A DNA stretch of 64,000 nucleotides from Apodemus sylvaticus (lineage: Eukaryota; Chordata; Mammalia; Rodentia; Muridae): contig NC_067495.1 in NCBI RefSeq assembly GCF_947179515.1, positions 65,025,411 to 65,089,410 of the forward strand, in the 5' to 3' direction. Below are positions 45,496 to 55,600 of this stretch, in pieces. Position 1 is the stretch's first letter, and each line of letters starts with the position of its first letter. The notes below the pieces were generated by a model, which had not been told where the DNA came from, did not search any database, and worked only from the letters and a program-made list of their open reading frames with translations. The position numbers were made by a program, and so were the translations under genes.

Positions 45496-46006
45496 GGAAT
45501 GCGGACTTTGAGGGTGCTGCTAGAAAGAGCTCAGAAGGAAATGGAGGAGCTTGTTACTGAAAACTGGAGGCAAGGGGAGTCTTAAAAGGTGGTAGTGTAG
45601 AGCTTAGAACCCAGGAAGTTTGAGATTTGAACTCTGAATTCTTTAAGCCAGACTTAATATGGAAATGTATGAATTATTTAAAATAGGGCAATATTCTAGT
45701 TATTTATCTCAGTATCTTTTAGAGGTGAGAAAAAGACAGTAATTATTTGTACTTGCAGGAGGACTAATGGTAACCAGAGATTGTGCAGTTCTTAAAGGAG
45801 CCATGCTGAGGCCTACACTCTTAAGTAAAGGCTTTCACTGTAGTGTTACCGTTTATTTTGAAACTATAGTTTAAATATACAGATTCCCCTTTACCAGAGG
45901 ATTAGAAATATGAGGTACATTCAAAATGACCTAGAATCATTTTGAATCCACACTCTAAAGAAAGTCTTATAATCATTAATGGGAAATATGCTAATATACT
46001 TGAAAT
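45496..46006. other. Intergenic DNA
   Basis: Nothing recognised. Confidence 0.35.
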
Positions 46007-46018
46007 CAGTATATTTTC

Positions 46019-46680
46019 TTATATATATATTTTTTCTATATTCTTTGTTTACAATCCAAAAGCTTTCCCCTTTCCCAGTTCCCCCCTCCCCATATGTACC
46101 ATAAGTCCTCTTCTCTCCATCCATTCTCCTATCTTTCCCCCTCTCTTTTCTCTGTCCTGGTACTCCACTACAATGCTGGATCAAGCCTTTCCAGGATTAG
46201 GGCCCTCTTCTTCCTTCTTCATAGGAATCATTTGATATGCTAATTGTATCTTCAGTATTCAGAGCTTCAGGGCTAATTAATATCTACTTATCAATGATTG
46301 CATTCCATGTGTATTCTTTTGTGATTGCATTACCTCGCTTAGGATGATATTTTCCAGTTCCATCCATTTGCCTAAAAAATTCATGAATTCGCTGTTTTTA
46401 ATGCTGGTGGGATTGTAAGATGGTACAACCACTATGGAAATCAATCTGGCGGTTCCTAAGAAAACTAGACATAACACTTCTGGAGGACCCTGCTATACCT
46501 CTCCTGGGCATATACCCAGAGGATTCCAGGGTATGCAGTAAGGACACATGCTCCACTATGTTCATAGCAGCCTTATTTATAATAGCAAGAATCTGGAAAC
46601 CCAGATGTCCCTCAGTGGAGGAATAGATACAGAAAATGTGGTATATATACACAATGGAGTACTATTCAGCCATTAGAAAC
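46019..46680 (-). mobile_element. 5'-inverted (twin-primed) L1 with exact target duplication
   Basis: 46,019 to about 46,401 is minus-strand L1: T-rich tail, 3'UTR (gtaccataagtcctcttctc), then the ORF2 end (catccatttgcctaaaaaat). At about 46,402 the sequence switches to plus-strand ORF2 (gctggtgggattgtaagatg) and continues to actattcagccattagaaac at 46,680, where the minus part's ORF2 begins. Flanking repeats agtatattttc at 46,008-46,018 and 46,681-46,691 match exactly. Confidence 0.92.
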
Positions 46681-46729
46681 AGTATATTTTCATATATATC
46701 ACTCAACAGTAATGGTTTCGTGTGTGCAT

Positions 46730-46978
46730 TTGCACGCATGCTTGCTCGTGTGGAGGCAGGAGGTGGATATTGGTGTCTTCCTCAATTCTTCTGCACCTTA
46801 TTTTTTGAAATAGGGGCTCATTGAATCAGTAGCTTGCTGGTTCAGCTAGATTGGCTAGCAGCATGTCCAGGATCCTCCTGTCTGTGGCTGTCCTTTTTAC
46901 CTGGGTGCTGTGGTTTGAGCTCAGGTCTTGTCTACATGTCAAACATTTGATCCAATTGAGCCATCTCCCCAACATTTC
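46730..46978 (-). mobile_element. B4/RSINE-type SINE
   Basis: Antisense order typical of B4/RSINE: tttttgaaataggggctcat, gtccaggatcctcctgtctg, then gtttgagctcaggtcttgtc and ttgagccatctccccaac at the head. Confidence 0.6.
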
Positions 46979-47084
46979 TCACAACAGTCACAATAACTTA
47001 AATTGTAAACAGTATTCTTTGGTACAATGTTTTATCATTCATGCACTTTAGAATTTCTAGAGCACGGTGTTAATTTAAGCAGCC

Positions 47085-47870
47085 CAGGGCTCTGGCACTT
47101 GGCTTCATAGAAACATGCCCAGAGTCTGAGTTCTTTGGGGACGGACAAGCCTGGAACTTGAGTTTGTGGTGGCAAGTCTGAAGGAGTTCTGTCTGGAGCC
47201 TGGATCTGTGGAAGCCAGAGATTACTGGAGCGATATGGACCTTAGATATTTTAGAGATTGGGGCCAGCCTGGCTAGGGTAGAGCCTGAAGCATAGGTCCT
47301 TAGACATTTTGGAGTCTGGTCTGTGAATGCCAGCCTAACATCTTACCTATAGAGACTGGGTCTTTTGGACTGGCCTGAACATTCTGGTTGCTGCAGCTAG
47401 CCTGTGTTTAGTGCATGACTGGAGGCTGTGTTCTTCAGGGCAGACCTAGAATCTGAGTTCATACAGACAAACTAGCCACCAAGGATTGGCCTCATCAGTG
47501 GGTTTGCTGAAATGAGTCTGGACCCTGAGTCCTCTCCAGGATGGTGCTCTGAGGACTACTGTGGATCCTGGGAAAGTAAGAGCTGGTATTTGTGGCAACC
47601 AGCTTGGAAACTGGGTCTCTATCATAATGACCTGTGCTAGTTTAGAGTCTGGTGCTGCAAGAACTATCCTGATGTTGAGATGAACCTGTACTGGGAATAG
47701 GGTACAACTCTCACACTGAGGTTAGCCTACAGTCTAAGGCTATGGAATCTGGTTTGTCGGTGGTCTAGGCCTGGTCTAGAATCTGAGATGGGCCTGAAAC
47801 ATGAGTGTGCAGGGTTTAGCTAGAGCTTCTTCCATGGGGCTCTAGGGCTTGCCTGGCTTTGAGTCTCATT
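47085..47870. repeat. Degenerate minisatellite, ~30-60-bp units
   Basis: About 18 imperfect units, most starting cctgga/cctgaa and carrying (g)agtctg(a/g)gt(c/t) and ggcctgg/accagcctgg elements. Examples: cctggaacttgagtttgtgg at 47,151, ggagcctggatctgtggaag at 47,196, gagactgggtcttttggact at 47,351, ctggaccctgagtcctctcc at 47,518, ggaaactgggtctctatcat at 47,608. No open frame is preserved and unit length drifts, so the array is old. Confidence 0.75.
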
Positions 47871-47954
47871 GGTCCTTTTATGTGGCTTGAATGGTACATG
47901 TGAGGTAAAGCTGCGTGCTTCCTTCTGTTAATATATCTTTTAAAAGAGATTGGA

Positions 47955-48134
47955 TATTTTTTATTTTTATTATTTATTTATTTAATATATGTGAATACAC
48001 TGTCACTGACACACCAGAGAGGGCATCACATCTCATTACAGATGGTTGTGAGCCATGTGGTTGCTGGGAATTGAACTCAGGATCTCTGGAAGAGCTGCCA
48101 GTGCTTTTAACCACTGAGTCATTTCTCCAGCCTT
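47955..48134 (-). mobile_element. B3/B2 SINE
   Basis: Antisense tail ttattatttatttatttaat, body catctcattacagatggttg and ttgctgggaattgaactcag, head gagtcatttctccagcctt. A few bases missing in ccacc(atg). Confidence 0.85.
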
Positions 48135-48540
48135 AATACATCTATTTTTATTTCCATACTTCAGCCAGGTACTGCAAGCTGCCACCTGGATTTCTGAGTA
48201 CTTGCAAAAAAATATTTTGATGTATGAATAGTAGTTGAATGTGATGTTTCTGGGAAGGTAGGAACATTGAAAAGTCCTACTTGGCCATCTTGCTGTGGTA
48301 ACATGTAAACTTTCAATGGGTTTCCTTGAGGTTAGATTTTGCTTTATAGATGAAGTATATGAAGCAACATAAACTACATATACCATAGATGGGGAAATAT
48401 AATTCTCTTCTATTATAAAAGTAATGTTTATGTCAATGATTATGTGTATTTTATTCAGCAAAAATGTTGCCAGAGACTAAAGAAAAAGTTTAGAAATGAA
48501 TCTTCTGGGTTTGACTCTTAACCAGTCACCTTGTAATCCA
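48135..48540. other. Intergenic DNA
   Basis: Nothing recognised. Confidence 0.35.
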
Positions 48541-48544
48541 TCTC

Positions 48545-48718
48545 TAAAATGCTTTGAATTTGTGGTGATCTTCCTGCCTCAGGTTTCCAGGTGCTAGGAT
48601 TACAAGTGTTTCTATGGTAGCTCTGACTGTCCTGTTATTCCACTGTGTAGACCAGGATAGTCTTGAACTCAGAGATCCATTTGCTAGGATTAAAGGCATC
48701 CACCACCATGCTGAGCCT
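48545..48718 (-). mobile_element. Two antisense B1 fragments
   Basis: 48,545-48,610 is the right end of one old B1 (tgatcttcctgcctcaggtt; gctaggattacaagtgtttc). 48,611-48,718 is a second (ctgactgtcctgttattcca; accaggatagtcttgaactc; ggattaaaggcatccaccac). Confidence 0.65.
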
Positions 48719-48894
48719 GATTTTGATATTTTTATATAATGGAAATAATTTTTCTAAATTATCAATAACTAGAATAGAAAAGAGGCACACATGGGAGTCA
48801 CTACTATATACAGAATCTTTGTACTTACTGTCTTATTCAGAGTCAGGATAATCCTAAAAGTGATATCTTATCGTATTTTTATTTCCTCTTTGTA

Positions 48895-49240
48895 GAGAGA
48901 CTCTAAATTTGTCTAATCAGTATGGAAAGTAGTGTGGAGGACCTTCAAAATGTGAAAATAGAAATAACATGCTATACTGCTCCCAGGTATATACTCAAAG
49001 GAGTCTCAGCCAAGCAGCCTGTAGGAGAGACACTCGCACATCCATCTTTATTGCAGCATTATTTACAGTAGCCAAGATAGGGAAGCAGACTAGATCCCCA
49101 TCAACAGGGGGCTGGAGCATGTACACAGTGAAGTTTTACTGAGAGGTAAAGAATGAAACCCTGCAGATGGAACTGGAGATCATTATGTGAAATAAGTCAG
49201 ACAAACTATTACATGCTTTCTCTTATGTGCAGAATTTTTT
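48895..49240 (+). mobile_element. Ancient L1 ORF2 end
   Basis: aatcagtatggaaagtagtg, tgctcccaggtatatactca, ttattgcagcattatttaca, ccccatcaacagggggctgg and gtgaaataagtcagacaaac: conserved L1 C-terminal blocks in order on the plus strand. Confidence 0.75.
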
Positions 49241-49284
49241 TTTTTTGAAAGACCACTGGGGATAAGAAAAGGGATGGGGGTAGG

Positions 49285-49362
49285 GGGAGGCTGGAGAGAT
49301 GGCTCAGCAGTTAAGAGCTATACAGAGAAACCCTGTCTCAAAAAAAAAAAAAAAAAAAAAAA
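49285..49362 (+). mobile_element. Chimeric B2-head/B1-tail SINE
   Basis: The first 34 nt (ggaggctggagagatggctc through cagttaagagc) are a B2 head. Without a break it continues tatacagagaaaccctgtctc plus ~22 A, the last ~25 nt of B1 and its tail. The junction falls in gagc, shared by B2 (aagagcact) and B1 (agggctac). Confidence 0.75.
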
Positions 49363-49394
49363 GAAAAGAAAAAGAAAAGAGGAAGGGAAGGCAG

Positions 49395-49830
49395 AGGACC
49401 TCTAACATCACTTAGAAAAATTAAAAACAGCTCCAAAACTAAATGTATATCTTGAAATCACAAAACTCCATGAAGACAATATAGGGGAAAACCTCTTTGA
49501 AGTGGATCTTGGTGACAGTAGTTTGCTGAATATGACTGTAAAGGCTTAAGCAGCAAAGACAAAAACTAACAAGTGAGACTTCATCAAGCCAAAACCTTTG
49601 AAACAGAGGAAACAAGAATATTGAAAATGCAGCCTCCAGGGTAGAAGAGAACATTTGCAAATCACATCTGTTACAAAGAAGTTTCTTTGCTGAGGGGGGA
49701 GAACTCCACCTGGACGTGGGTGTAAGGACAAAGGTTTAGATTGTTGGTAGGGATTATGCTGGTTTAGTAAATTGTTAACAGCTATTGTGAAAAACAATAT
49801 GGAGGTTACTCAAGATCTTACAAATAGAAT
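49395..49830 (+). mobile_element. Ancient L1 ORF2 fragment
   Basis: aactccatgaagacaatata, gggaaaacctctttgaagtg, agacttcatcaagccaaaac and attgtgaaaaacaatatgga are L1 ORF2 blocks that normally lie 5' of those at 48,895-49,240. These are therefore separate copies or a tandem rearrangement. Confidence 0.6.
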
Positions 49831-49974
49831 CAAAGGGTTCAGAATGTCATTTCTGTATACATAAACAAAATGAAACAAGCATTTCCCTTTATTTCTAATA
49901 ATTTATCTGTCTATTTTATTTGGGAAAGGATGTTACTAAGTGTATTCCTTGTTTTTAATTCATACTCATTTGTT

Positions 49975-50115
49975 CGTTGAGACAGGATCACACTGTGTAG
50001 ACCTGGCTGGCTTAGAACTACCAGGCTCGCCTCACTCTTAACAGATCTGGCTGGCTTTGCTTCTGCCTTCTACACACTGGGATTAAAGGTATGCATGTGC
50101 CACCACACCTGTCCT
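49975..50115 (-). mobile_element. Old B1 SINE
   Basis: ttgagacaggatcacactgt, gtagacctggctggcttaga, actgggattaaaggtatgca and gtgccaccacacctgtcc; an internal ggctggctt duplication adds length. Confidence 0.75.
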
Positions 50116-50149
50116 TATTAATTTATTTTTTTTAAATAAAGGTTTGATT

Positions 50150-50340
50150 GTTTATATATATGGGGGGGCGCATATGCAGTTGCTTCAGTGCTCGTGGAGG
50201 TCAGAAGAGGGTGTCAGATCTTCTGAAGTTGGAGTTAACAGGGAATTGTGACCTATCTGATGTTCATGCTGAGAACTGACCTCGGTTCCACTAAAACAAC
50301 TGCAAGCACTGTTACCTGCTGAGCCATCTTTCCAACCTGA
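50150..50340 (-). mobile_element. B3 SINE, diverged
   Basis: gtgctcgtggaggtcagaag, agggtgtcagatcttctgaa, ttacctgctgagccatcttt and ccaacct in antisense B3 order. Confidence 0.7.
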
Positions 50341-50429
50341 AATCATATTTTAAAGAAATCATTACATCACCCTGCTTATTTCAGAATGGCTTACAGAAGC
50401 CATGATGGAGAACTGACCTAGTTATGTAC

Positions 50430-50905
50430 CTATGTATGAGTGTATAAAGGAAAAAATAAAAAAGGCATATTTCCTACTGTATGATACAATATAGAAAAAA
50501 CTAGAAGGTACTATACTAAGTGAAATCAGCCAAATAGAGAACACGTTCTTCTATGGAATCACTTTATATGTGTTATCTAAAAAGAATCAAACTAAGAAAT
50601 CAATTGGAACATAGTAGTTGCCAAAATTTAAGGGTAGAGGAAACGGGGAGATGTTTTTGGAAAATGACCAATATTCAGTTATAAAATGAATTAGTTCTAA
50701 ATGTTTACTGCACAACATGGTGACTGCAATTAATAATACAGTATAGCATGCTTGAAATCTGCTGACCAAAAGGCTCTTAAAATGTTTTTTAAAGTATTGA
50801 AAAGATGATATGATAAATGTGTTAATTCATTTTTACTTTGGTAATTATTTCATAGTATACAAATATAGCAAATTACCACATTGTCTATTTTTTTTACAGT
50901 TTTGT
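50430..50905 (+). mobile_element. Ancient L1 (L1MA-type) 3' end
   Basis: aagtgaaatcagccaaatag, tctatggaatcactttatat, caacatggtgactgcaatta and ataatacagtatagcatgct are the ORF2 end and 3'UTR motifs of L1MA-class elements. Confidence 0.7.
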
Positions 50906-50964
50906 TAGTCATGCCTCAGTAAGTCTAAAAAATGAGTAGAAAGTAAGTAATAAAATATAATAAG

Positions 50965-51119
50965 TTTGGTTGTCATGGTGTACACCTTTAATCTAGTACT
51001 TGAGAGACAGAGTTTGAGGCCAGTCTGGTTTACAGAGTGAGTTTTGGACTGCCAGGGTTACATGCACCCAATGCCAGAAACAACCTAATAATAATAATAA
51101 TAATAATAGTAATAATAAA
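50965..51119 (+). mobile_element. B1 SINE with (AAT)n tail
   Basis: gtcatggtgtacacctttaa, gaggccagtctggtttacag, ggactgccagggttacatgc, then a ~32-bp (AAT)n run at 51,088-51,119. Confidence 0.75.
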
Positions 51120-51709
51120 TGCAAGTTTCCTTTTTTCAGTTTTGTCAAGACTTTTAGAATACTACATATTTTCCGAACTGTGTTCTTCATTCCCCTGGCC
51201 CTCTCAGACACCCACACCTCCCCACCCACCCACCTTCATGCTCTTCCTTTCTCTCAGTGTACACACGCTCTGAACAGGTTTAAAGTAGACAAAACGCCTG
51301 CACTGAGAAGGGGAAGAGGGCACAAAGTCCACCTATAACCAAGAAGCTGTTTGTAATTGATACTTGCTGGGAAAAGGGAACTCAGTCTCCTACAGTGGCA
51401 TGTCTTTGGATATGTTAAGTATCCTCCGGGGCAGACCCCTGGAAGTCCAAAACAACGTAGACATCATGGTTTTGTGTTTGTGTGTACAATTTTTGTTTCA
51501 TCTCATTTTCTTAGGGAGTTTTGGGTTGTTTTGAATTCCATTTTGTTCTTTTATTTTGAGAGAAAATTAAGTTTGTTTCTTTGAGGCTTTGTCTACTTTA
51601 AACCTGTTCAGATCTTGTATATATTGAAAGAAGCTGAGTGAGTAGGGAGGTAAGAAGATATATACTATTTTTAAGGTATTAACAAAACTGAAAAAAAAAG
51701 AAACATTAT
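51120..51709 (+). mobile_element. Lx L1 3'UTR with an inverted terminal segment
   Basis: 51,270 to about 51,580 is plus-strand Lx 3'UTR (gcactgagaaggggaagagg; aaccaagaagctgtttgtaa). 51,585-51,709 is a minus-strand copy of the segment just upstream (51,120-51,293). The outermost 25 bp, 51,269-51,293 and 51,588-51,612, are exact reverse complements, and the T-rich end (tttcagttttgt) also matches. Confidence 0.65.
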
Positions 51710-51867
51710 CACTTTTAGTATTTCTATTTGAGTTGGAGCTTCTGTCTCCATAGCAACCATCTGTTTTTGTATTGTCTACTTTTTCATTACTGTGCAATAC
51801 CCTGTTCATATTAATTGTATTTTTAACCTGTGATCTAAACTGCCAGCGTTCTTGAGTTACTGGAACC

Positions 51868-51980
51868 TCTTTTTTTGTTCTTTGAGACTAGGGTTGCTCT
51901 GAGTAGGTCTGGCTGTCCTGTGTATAGACCAGGCTGGCCTTGAACTCAAATATCCATCCATTTTCCCTTCTTAGTACAGG
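51868..51980 (-). mobile_element. B1 SINE fragment
   Basis: ttgagactagggttgctctg, accaggctggccttgaactc, then a degraded right end. It is cut at 51,980/51,981 by the start of the 124-bp duplicated segment. Confidence 0.75.
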
Positions 51981-52104
51981 GGCTTTGTCTACTTTAAACC
52001 TGTTCAGATCTTGTATATATTGAAAGAAGCTGAGTGAGTAGGGAGGTAAGAAGATATATACTATTTTTAAGGTATTGACAAAACTGAAAAAAAAGAAACA
52101 TTAT
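51981..52104 (-). repeat. 124-bp near-identical duplicate of 51,585-51,709
   Basis: Direct repeat of the segment 396 bp upstream: the only differences are one substitution (gtattga versus gtattaa) and one A in a homopolymer. Flanks differ completely, so this is a discrete duplication. Confidence 0.95.
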
Positions 52105-52109
52105 TATTA

Positions 52110-52245
52110 TTTGTTTGTTTTTGACATAGGGTCTGTGTAGGCCTTGCTGTCATACAGGCTGGTCTTAAACTCAGAAATCTGCCTGCTTCTGCCTCTCAAG
52201 TGCTGGGATTAAAGGTATGCATGCCACCACCACTGCCTTACAAGA
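52110..52245 (-). mobile_element. B1 SINE
   Basis: ttgacatagggtctgtgtag, caggctggtcttaaactcag, tgctgggattaaaggtatgc, atgccaccaccactgcc. Confidence 0.85.
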
Positions 52246-52365
52246 TGTTTTTTTAAGAGGGACATCATGTATTGTGAAAAGTGAGCAGTGATACAGTGGC
52301 CTTTAGAGATATGCCAGTAAGATGGTAGGGAGGAGAAATAGTCTAACAGCCTGCTGCATGTCCTT

Positions 52366-52367
<2 letters not shown>

Positions 52368-52432
<65 letters not shown>
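52368..52432. repeat. (CT)n microsatellite
   Basis: About 65 bp of pure CT, continuing imperfectly to about 52,470. Confidence 0.97.
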
Positions 52433-52435
<3 letters not shown>

Positions 52436-52534
52436 TCTCTTCTCCAGCTCCCTTTCTCTGTCTCTCTCTTTTCCACCCTTTCTTTTGGTGTTCTGTGTTT
52501 ATGTACTTTTGTTTTGTTGGTTGATTTTTCTTGT

Positions 52535-52642
52535 TTTAGCAAGAGCCTTGCTGTGTACCCCAGGTTGGCCTGGAACTTGCTATCGTCTCTTGCCTCTGTA
52601 TTTTGAGTGTCTGGATTACAGGCACGCATCCCTGCATGATAG
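52535..52642 (-). mobile_element. Old B1 SINE
   Basis: gttttagcaagagccttgct, ccccaggttggcctggaact, gagtgtctggattacaggca. Confidence 0.65.
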
Positions 52643-52694
52643 CTTCACTTGAGCACAGAAATTGTTGAGAGTGAGTATTCAGATGTATTTCAAA

Positions 52695-52928
52695 GTAGTA
52701 TGGTTCGTACCCTTGTCAGGAGCTTAAGGGGCTTTTCTCTAATCTGTACTGTGCAAATGTAGTGCAGCTCCCTGGGAGAAATCTCAGAAAGATATGGGCA
52801 CTCTCTACTGTTGGTCCACACTTCTCAGACTCCTTTGGAATGAGCTGCCAAGAAATTCAAGACATGCTACAGGACGTTTATCAGGAAGAAAAAGATTATC
52901 AGAAACTTGTCTATACACGCACAAGGTA
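52695..52928 (+). other. Candidate unannotated exon or exon remnant
   Basis: Non-repetitive segment open in one frame for about 77 codons, ending at a taa that overlaps a good splice donor (cacaag|gtaaag at about 52,926). A pyrimidine-containing acceptor-like stretch (cttttctctaatctgtactg...tag) lies at 52,732-52,763. In the open frame the distal part reads MSCQEIQDMLQDVYQEEKDY then QKLVYTRTR, an acidic, coiled-coil-like composition. I do not recognise a family. It may be an old pseudoexon or chance. Confidence 0.3.
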
Positions 52929-53989
52929 AAGTACAACAGAATTTGAACAAATGCAGCTAACATACAGGCATTTCTCAGTTTTGTTTCACTAAAAGATGTT
53001 TAAGTTTGCTTATTCAAATTCTAGTTTTAGAAATGTTCTGTTCTTTTCCCCATAGAAGTTGTTTCTCTGGATGTTTTATTTTCCATATGTTATACATCAC
53101 TACTCATTTCCAGTTCTCCCATCTTGGAGGCAAGAATTTGGCCCTGTGATTTCAATTCTGCGACTGAACTAATCAGACCTGTTGCTTTCAATTTTGTTCA
53201 GCATTTTATTTAATCCTTTTGTTGTTGTTGTTGTTTTATGTATTTATGTTTTAACCCTCTGGGTCTAATTCACGCTTGTATGTGCATGGCCGTGAGCTCA
53301 TCCATTGAAGTACAGACACTATTTCAATAACCACACTTCTAGAGAAAAAGAACTCTTCCCTCCCCCAGCAACTGTCAGTTGTCAATAGCTCCTCAGCTAG
53401 GGATGTAGCCTTGGAAGCCCTTTCTCCCTCCGTGCTAGAATTTTGAAGTGACTTTATCTTGCTGAGGGAGCCATCCACTGCTCCTCTTGGTTCCTGAGTA
53501 CAAAGGTCACGCCATGTCCAAAGTAGAGTACTGTGCCCTGTCCTCAGGCTCTTATTCTGACCCGCTTCAGTATTCTCTTAGCCTCGAGGGAGTCGGCTGT
53601 TTGCTAGAGATCTAAAGATGTATCACCTCCACCTTCCTGTACATGCTGGGCAGAAAGCCCAAATACATTCACACAAAACAATTGCCTTTGTTGAGATTTA
53701 GTGTGTTCTTTTTTGTGTGCAAGAAAACATTATTTCTTGTTTTCAATTCAGGGATCTCTTAAAATGCAAGTAAAAATAAGATACACTTTTTATTATTTAA
53801 AACCAAAGTTCATCTTATCAGGTTGTCAATCATATTATATACCTTTAATCGCTTTCCTGTGTCCTGTCACTGAGACTGATATATAAATGTCTGTCTTTTT
53901 GTCTGCTAGAGCAGTACGCACTCTGTAGCCAAGTCATGTCTCCTTCTGGGTGTTGTACTATTTATGATTATATTTTGTACTTGTCGATA
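52929..53989. other. Intergenic DNA
   Basis: 53,220-53,560 contains pieces (gcatggccgtgagctcatcc; cctcagctagggatgtagcc) that recall an old dispersed repeat but could not be assigned. No gene supported. Confidence 0.3.
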
Positions 53990-54005
53990 GATAGCTAGAG
54001 TTTCT

Positions 54006-54172
54006 TTGTTTTTTTCTTTTTTCTTTTTTTCCGAGACAGGGTTTCTCTGTGTAGCCCTGGCTGTCCTGGAACTCACTCTATAGACCAAGCTAACCTCGAA
54101 CTCAGAAATCTGCCTGCCTCTGCCTCCCAAGTGCTGGGATTAAAGGCATGCACCACCACCACCACCACCACC
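54006..54172 (-). mobile_element. B1 SINE with 16-bp target duplication
   Basis: Antisense B1 (gagacagggtttctctgtgt; cctcgaactcagaaatctgc; tgctgggattaaaggcatgc) with a (CAC)n extension at its head. Flanked by gatagctagagtttct at 53,990-54,005 and 54,173-54,188. Confidence 0.96.
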
Positions 54173-54188
54173 GATAGCTAGAGTTTCT

Positions 54189-54523
54189 ATCCTGTTTTGA
54201 ACTATTATAATTATGACAAATTGCTAGGAAAATATTCATTTCAGTTCCTATGTAGATATATATCTTATTTCTTTTGTTAAATCATTCTAAATGGAATTAT
54301 CTAATATATGCTAGGTTGTTGCTGAATTTTAAAAGACTATCTTTCATAAGTTTTTCAAAGTAATGTACTATTTTCCATTTCACAACAGTTTATCGGAATT
54401 CAGTTTGATCAATATTCTTACTAACATCTAGTACTGTTGGTTAATTTGAATTTAACCTTTCTAATAACTGCAATGTGATATCCTCATTTATATAGCTGTC
54501 TAATTTGAAAGGCTATGCAAAGG
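54189..54523. other. AT-rich intergenic DNA
   Basis: 54,360-54,480 weakly resembles an ancient antisense L1 end (actaacatctagtactgttg; aactgcaatgtgatatcctc); otherwise nothing. Confidence 0.3.
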
Positions 54524-54750
54524 GACTGGAGAGATGACTCAGTGGTTAAGAGAACTTGCCGCTTTTACAGAGGACCTGGGTTTCATTCCCAGCATTCACA
54601 CAGCAGCTAATAGAAGTCTGTAACTCCAACCCCAGGGAATATGACACTGTCTTCTGTCCTCCTGGGGCATGCATCCACATGGTGCGCTAACATATGTGCA
54701 GGTAAACACCCAAAAACACAAAGTAAAAATGAATCTTTAAAGATGCCATG
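54524..54750 (+). mobile_element. B3 SINE
   Basis: gggactggagagatgactca, gtggttaagagaacttgccg, agtctgtaactccaacccca, then a CA/AT-rich tail with aaagtaaaaatgaatcttta. Confidence 0.9.
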
Positions 54751-55088
54751 GCGGATTTTTGGGGAGATTTTATTAACCCTCCAGAAGTGAGGCAGTCATT
54801 ATTAACTGTAGAGTCCCAATTCTTGAGTCTGTATTTAAATAAGGAGTGAGCACTGAGAAGAGGGCCTGCTTTTGAAACTTCAAAGCCCTCCAATGACATA
54901 CGGCTTTCAAAAAGGAGACACTTCTTAATCCTTTCCAAAACAGTCCTATTAATTGGGAACAAACATTCAAATATATAAACCCATGGGGGACAACCACACC
55001 AAGAGAATGTCAACAATTTTTTTAAACTAGCCTGTTTTGATTTGTTATTGGTATTTGATTTGTTATTGATTCCTGAAAATCAGAGTGT

Positions 55089-55089
<1 letters not shown>
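54751..55089. other. Intergenic DNA
   Basis: Nothing recognised. Confidence 0.35.

Positions 55090-55131
<42 letters not shown>
55090..55131. repeat. (GT)n microsatellite
   Basis: About 42 bp of pure GT followed by atgcatgta. Confidence 0.96.
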
Positions 55132-55134
<3 letters not shown>

Positions 55135-55263
55135 CATGTACCATGCTGCACATATGGTCATCGGACAAGCTCAGGTACACTTCACCTCTACCTTTACATG
55201 CCCCACACTTTTTGATTGTGTAAAATACATTCTGATTATTATTTACTTCAGTATAAAATATCT

Positions 55264-55600
55264 TGATGTGGTTTGAAAGAGATGTCCCACATAAGTCTCA
55301 GGCATTTAAATGCTAGATACCTAGTTGGTTGAACTGTTTGGGTGAAGAGGTGTGGTCTTAGTGGAGGAAATATGTCACTGAAGGTGGACTTTGAGATTTG
55401 AAAAGCTATTTTCTCTTTCCAGTGAGTCTCCTGGCTTCGTATCAAGGTGTGAGCCCTCAGCTCTTAACTTCTGGCTCTAGTCCTCATGCCTGCCTGCTGC
55501 CACATCACTCTGGACCTGTAAGCCTCACATAAACACTTCCTTCTATGAGTTGTCATGTTATTTTATCATAGCAATAGAAAAGTAACTGACAGTGATGAGT
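55264..55600 (+). repeat. URR1/RMER-like repeat
   Basis: gatgtggtttgaaagagatg, gaagaggtgtggtcttagtg, gaggaaatatgtcactgaag, and the end agcaatagaaaagtaactga. Same class as the repeat at 59,590, and apparently the opposite orientation of those at 9,357 and 58,619. Confidence 0.6.

Noticed and set aside
51269..51612. 25-bp perfect inverted repeats considered as DNA-transposon terminal repeats
   Set aside because: The enclosed and flanking sequence is Lx L1 3'UTR, and the right arm continues as a 125-bp inverted copy of the left flank, so this is an inverted duplication rather than a transposon.
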